Shown here piece by piece: positions 60,581 through 64,000 of a stretch of 64,000 bases of DNA. This DNA is from Flavobacterium antarcticum DSM 19726. Its GTDB lineage: Bacteria; Bacteroidota; Bacteroidia; Flavobacteriales; Flavobacteriaceae. A model generated the notes under the pieces. That model was not told where the DNA came from. It did not search any database and was given only the letters and a program-made list of their open reading frames with translations. How positions within the stretch are numbered: the stretch's first letter is position 1; every line of letters starts with the position of its first letter. Location: positions 124,001 through 188,000 of the forward strand of contig NZ_ATTM01000001.1 of assembly GCF_000419685.1 (NCBI RefSeq), given 5' to 3'. Both the position numbers and the translations under genes were made by a program.

Positions 60581-62614
60581 ATGAAAGTGCTTCAATATCC
60601 GTTAACGCAAATAACTTTATTTTTTGTTTTTGGTATTATCTTCAATCGGTATTTAAATCTAGCATTTAATAGCGGTTTGCTTTTACTTGTAGCTTCATTC
60701 TCTATTTTTATTATTCTATTTCTGCTAAATTACAAAAGTAAAAATTCTAGTTTCTTAAAACTCTTTACGGGAATTTGTTTTTTAGTTTCGTTTGCATTAG
60801 GCAATTTTACTGCCATTGCTCATCAGGACACCAATGATTCTACCCATTATTCGCACAATGCAAATGCTTTTGACACTGTTTCTACTTTAAAGGTCGTTCT
60901 TATAGAACGCTGGAAACCTACTTTAAAAAACAATCGTTTTGTTGCTGAGGTATATCAGCTAAACAACAAATCTTCCTCGGGAAAAATTCTAGTCAACTTT
61001 CGAAAAGATAAAACGTCTTCAGATATGAAGGTTGGAATGAAATTAGCGGTACACTCCAAAATTCTTCCACTTCAAAAGCCACTTAATCCAGATCAGTTTG
61101 ACTACGGTGCATTCTTAAAAAATAAATCGATTTTTGGTCAAATTTATGCAGATGATACTTCTGTTGCTCTTTTTTCAACGCATAAAAAGAACCTCTATTA
61201 TTACAGCGCTGTTTTTAGAAATCGCGTAATTGAAAACTTAAAAAACAGTTCGTTTAACGATAAGGAATTGAGTGTGGTTCATGCTTTAATTCTCGGACAA
61301 AGACAAGATTTAGATCCCAGCGTTCTGCAAAATTATCAATATGCAGGAGCGATTCACATACTTTCTGTATCAGGATTGCACGTGGGTTTTGTATTGCTTT
61401 TTCTGAATTATTTCTTGGGTTTTCTACCGAATACGAACCGATATCGTATTTTTAAAGTCATTGCAATTATTTTTGTGTTATGGTGTTTTGCTTTGGTTGC
61501 TGGATTTTCACCTTCTGTTGTTCGTTCAGTTACCATGTTTTCATTTGTAGCAGTTGGAATGTACATGAAGCGAAAAACGTACGTATTTTACACCTTTTAC
61601 TGTTCCATATTTTTGATCTTGCTTTTTGAGCCGTCTTTTCTTTTTGACGTTGGGTTTCAGCTGAGTTACTTAGCTTTGTTTTTTATTCTTTGGTTGCAAC
61701 CAGAATTAGTTAAATTTTGGAATCCGAAAAATAAAGTGGGGAATCATTTGTGGCAAGTTTTTACAATTACGCTAACCGCTCAATTAGGAACAATGCCGTT
61801 GAGTTTGTATTATTTTCATCAATTTCCGGGCTTATTTTTCGTTACTAATTTGCTAATTATGTTCCTTTTGACCTTAATTATGGGTGTTGGATTGTTATTG
61901 GTTTTAATCGCATTTTGGACGCCGATTCCCGAATTTGTAGCGAAGATTTTAGAAAAATTGATTTGGTTCTTAAATTTTATCGTTGAACAAGTAGCTTCTT
62001 ACGAATCCTTTATTTTCAGAGATATTTCTTTTAATTTTTGGATGATGGCAACCTTGTATTTTGCTGTTTTTGCATTGGGTTGGTTCTTTATCAATCGAAA
62101 TTTCAGAACGATTTCAATACTTTTATGTTCGATACTATTTTTCCAATTCAGTTATTTTTCATTTGATTTTAAATCTAAAAACAAAACCGAATTTTTGGTT
62201 TTGCAGGAACGAAATAGTTCCCTTGTCTTGGAACGAAAAGGAAAACACATTGCTGTTTTTTCGCGTGAAGATACATTGTTAAATAGAAACGTTCAGTCCT
62301 ACAATGTGGCAAACGGAACCACAGTAAGTAGTAGAAAACAAATTCCTAACTTGATGTTTTATAACCAAAAGAAAATTTTGATTTTGGATAGTAGTGCTGT
62401 TTTTGTTGCCGATTTGAAACCAAATATTATACTGATTACGCAATCACCTAAGATTAATTTCGATCGACTATTGCGTCATTACAAACCTGAAATCGTTATT
62501 GCTGATGCGTCAAATTATAAAAATGTAGTAGATCGAATTAGAACGACTTGTGAACAACAAAAAATCCCTTTCCATGCAGTTGCAGAAAAGGGATTCTATA
62601 AAATTGAGAAATAA
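60581..62614 (+). CDS. comEC: ComEC/Rec2 family DNA uptake channel protein
   Basis: ComEC is the inner membrane channel for transforming DNA. The 677-residue protein has N-terminal helices, a DUF4131 OB-fold-like domain (about 60-210; F-D-Y-G-A-F-L) and the competence domain (about 225-520) with A-G-A-I-H-I-L-S-V-S-G-L-H-V, G-F-S-P-S-V-V-R-S and D-V-G-F-Q-L-S-Y. The C-terminal soluble part (about 535-677) is short and has no H-x-H-x-D-H motif, so the metallo-beta-lactamase nuclease domain is absent or decayed. Its end holds the terminator of the opposite gene. Confidence 0.92.
   Translation: MKVLQYPLTQITLFFVFGIIFNRYLNLAFNSGLLLLVASFSIFIILFLLNYKSKNSSFLKLFTGICFLVSFALGNFTAIAHQDTNDSTHYSHNANAFDTVSTLKVVLIERWKPTLKNNRFVAEVYQLNNKSSSGKILVNFRKDKTSSDMKVGMKLAVHSKILPLQKPLNPDQFDYGAFLKNKSIFGQIYADDTSVALFSTHKKNLYYYSAVFRNRVIENLKNSSFNDKELSVVHALILGQRQDLDPSVLQNYQYAGAIHILSVSGLHVGFVLLFLNYFLGFLPNTNRYRIFKVIAIIFVLWCFALVAGFSPSVVRSVTMFSFVAVGMYMKRKTYVFYTFYCSIFLILLFEPSFLFDVGFQLSYLALFFILWLQPELVKFWNPKNKVGNHLWQVFTITLTAQLGTMPLSLYYFHQFPGLFFVTNLLIMFLLTLIMGVGLLLVLIAFWTPIPEFVAKILEKLIWFLNFIVEQVASYESFIFRDISFNFWMMATLYFAVFALGWFFINRNFRTISILLCSILFFQFSYFSFDFKSKNKTEFLVLQERNSSLVLERKGKHIAVFSREDTLLNRNVQSYNVANGTTVSSRKQIPNLMFYNQKKILILDSSAVFVADLKPNIILITQSPKINFDRLLRHYKPEIVIADASNYKNVVDRIRTTCEQQKIPFHAVAEKGFYKIEK
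62559..62595 (-). terminator. Terminator of the thioredoxin gene, inside comEC
   Basis: Minus-strand AATCCCTTT-N15-AAAGGGATT with a T-tract beyond (complement of 62559-62564). It lies 23 bp after the thioredoxin stop and wholly within the last codons of the opposite gene. Confidence 0.65.
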
Positions 62615-62617
62615 ATA

Positions 62618-63070
62618 CTACAACATTGGCAGTAATTGTTCTGCTGTGTAATAACCGACTATTGGACTTTTAACGTCACCTTTTGCATCAAAAATATACA
62701 TGGAAGGATAACCTCTCAATTGCAAATAAGTAGTGAAATCATGGATTGAGTTTCTGCCTTTAGAGTTCGGATTGTGATTTGCGTTTTTAAAGGTAGTTCC
62801 CTTGTAATTGATTACATCTGTTCCTTCGCCATTAAACTTTACAGCATAATAGTTCTTGTTTACTAATTCTACGATTTTTGGATCGTGAAAAGTGTTTTTG
62901 TCTAACATCTTACAGGGTCCACACCAATCCGTGTAAACATCCATAAAAATAGGCTTTGGATTTTTCTTTTGAGCGGCAATAGCTTCGTTGAAAGTCATCC
63001 ATTTTATTTCTTGTGCAGTAGCAGCGAAACTTCCAATAGCTAATACAAAAACTAATAAATACTTTTTCAT
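62618..63070 (-). CDS. Thioredoxin family periplasmic protein
   Basis: This 150-residue protein has a Sec signal (about 1-20, A-T-A-Q) and a thioredoxin fold with W-C-G-P-C (Cys50, Cys53). P-I-F-M-D-V-Y-T-D before it and Y-P-S-M-Y-I-F-D-A-K (cis-Pro region) after it complete the active site. It is probably a periplasmic disulfide reductase; the partner is unknown. It is convergent with comEC, 3 bp apart. Confidence 0.93.
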   Translation of the reverse strand: MKKYLLVFVLAIGSFAATAQEIKWMTFNEAIAAQKKNPKPIFMDVYTDWCGPCKMLDKNTFHDPKIVELVNKNYYAVKFNGEGTDVINYKGTTFKNANHNPNSKGRNSIHDFTTYLQLRGYPSMYIFDAKGDVKSPIVGYYTAEQLLPML

Positions 63071-63153
63071 AATTTTATTTTTTACATTATTTTCAAAAAC
63101 AGTACCAAATGATTGAAGTCAAATCAACCTAACGCTAACTTTAACCTTTTTAA

Positions 63154-64000
63154 CTATCGTACACCGTGCATTAATTTTTTCAATACAGGATTCAAAGCTA
63201 TTACTAATAATCCTGCTACCGTTGGTACAATTGCAAAGATTAAGAAGAATGTTGACAATGAGTAGGCTTTTGTAATGTTGTCAATTTCGCCACCTAAAAC
63301 AGCTGCTAATTTGTTTCCAATTGCAATTGCCAAGTACCACATTCCAAACATAAAAGCAATCATTCGTGCAGGAACCAATTTAGACACATAAGATAAACCA
63401 ACAGGCGAAAGGAATAATTCTCCTAACGTGTGGAATAAGTAAGCCAACACTAGCCAAATCATTGATACTTTAACTCCTGTTGTAATTCCGTAAGAACCGT
63501 AAGCCAATAATCCAAAACCGATTGCCATAATAATTAATCCCAAACCGTACTTTACAGCAGCGGGTGGATTGAATTTACTGTCCCAAATTTTAGAAATCGT
63601 AGAAGCGAATGCAATGATGAAGAATGAGTTCAAGATTGAGAACCAACTTGGATCAATTTCTGAAGCAGATTTACTGAATTCATTTAATAACATCCAGATT
63701 GCAATTCCCCAAATTCCAAGGAAAGTAATAGCTAAAACGATATTTGAACCTAAAGCTTTTTTATAAGTTTGTTTTGCCAATAAAATAAGTACCCAAGAAA
63801 TAATCAATAAGGGAACTATTGTAAGTAAGGTATTTACAACGTTAAAAACGGTCAATGAAGTTCCTTCTAATGAGCGGTCTACACTATCACGTGCAAAAAT
63901 CACTAAGGACGAAGCACCTTGTTCAAATGACATCCAGAAGAAAATGGTAAAGAAGGCAAAGATAATTACCGCAATCATTCTATGACGAATTACAGTTGTG
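63154..64000 (-). CDS. POT family peptide MFS transporter (5' end outside window)
   Basis: The frame has a stop at 63154 and remains open to the window edge at 64000, so the N-terminal part is missing; the ATG at 63978 is internal. The 282 visible codons show the C-terminal helices of a proton-coupled oligopeptide transporter. Motifs include F-F-W-M-S-F-E-Q-G-A-S-S (the F-W-x-x-x-E-Q segment typical of POT helix 7) and F-H-T-L-G-E-L-F-L-S-P-V-G-L-S (the GE-x-x-x-S-P motif of helix 10). Substrates are di- and tripeptides by family. Confidence 0.92.
   Translation of the reverse strand, partial: TTVIRHRMIAVIIFAFFTIFFWMSFEQGASSLVIFARDSVDRSLEGTSLTVFNVVNTLLTIVPLLIISWVLILLAKQTYKKALGSNIVLAITFLGIWGIAIWMLLNEFSKSASEIDPSWFSILNSFFIIAFASTISKIWDSKFNPPAAVKYGLGLIIMAIGFGLLAYGSYGITTGVKVSMIWLVLAYLFHTLGELFLSPVGLSYVSKLVPARMIAFMFGMWYLAIAIGNKLAAVLGGEIDNITKAYSLSTFFLIFAIVPTVAGLLVIALNPVLKKLMHGVR

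Overview
The window is AT-rich chromosomal DNA from a member of the Bacteroidota, most likely Flavobacterium or a close relative in the Flavobacteriaceae. The evidence is convergent. Many genes are preceded by the Bacteroidota -7 box (TAnnTTTG), several with a TTG near -33. Gene neighbourhoods are typical of flavobacteria: a class II HMG-CoA reductase next to a GYDIA-type GHMP kinase, porT/sprT of type IX secretion next to ubiE, a TamL-type BamA-family lipoprotein opposite a TrmH-type methyltransferase, and purH-mreBCD-mrdA-rodA. Many lipoprotein signals are also present. No plasmid, phage, IS transposase or CRISPR signal is visible. Most of the window is housekeeping core genome.

Layout. 1-1405 (minus): a two-gene ATPase/TOPRIM-like cassette placed directly behind nuoF. 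1412-6284 (minus): nuoA-B-C-D-E-F of respiratory complex I with a clear promoter. 6419-6892: TspO. 7068-10167 (plus): mevalonate decarboxylase, mevalonate kinase and a UbiA prenyltransferase. 10594-13654 (minus): an unrecognised envelope island (lipoprotein, TPR/coiled-coil/outer-membrane protein, lipocalin-like lipoprotein) set between the prenyltransferase and rluB. 14100-16390 (plus): RluB-type pseudouridine synthase, SnoaL-like protein, secreted protein. 16409-22827 (minus): MacAB-TolC-like efflux operon ending in tsaB. 22992-24389: DUF4403 lipoprotein. 24390-29555 (minus): cytochrome oxidase subunits III/III/IV, haem O synthase, SCO and DUF420 assembly factors. 29696-29768: tRNA-Phe. 29868-36091 (plus): coaX, outer membrane protein, lptC, CNNM/CorC protein, PpiD-like isomerase. 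36142-38379 (minus): GYDIA kinase and HMG-CoA reductase. 38451-45597 (minus): rodA, mrdA, mreD, mreC, mreB, purH. 45598-46200: a non-coding structured element. 46201-50789 (minus): accD, fbaA, tamL. 50826-51554: RNA methyltransferase. 51557-57295 (minus): porT, ubiE, folA, 2TM protein, ABC permease, tail-specific protease. 57509-62614 (plus): surE, small membrane protein, lpxB, NlpC/P60, comEC. 62618-64000 (minus): thioredoxin and a POT transporter cut by the window edge.

How the genes fit together. Complex I, MenG/UbiE, the cytochrome oxidase cluster and haem O synthase outline an aerobic, probably menaquinone-based respiratory chain. Mevalonate genes are split over two loci; together they supply HMG-CoA reductase, mevalonate kinase, decarboxylase and, by inference, the GYDIA kinase as phosphomevalonate kinase. 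Envelope biogenesis is covered by LpxB, LptC, TamL, PpiD, Prc, the rod/elongasome genes and PorT.

Points most worth a second look: the ATPase/TOPRIM-like pair inside the apparent nuo operon; a 420-bp element of palindromes between purH and accD bounded by 10-bp direct repeats; the GYDIA kinase as the missing phosphomevalonate kinase; an AccD without its zinc-finger cysteines; overlapping divergent promoters at tamL; and a terminator written antisense in the end of comEC. All family calls come from reading translated sequence by eye; no database search was possible.
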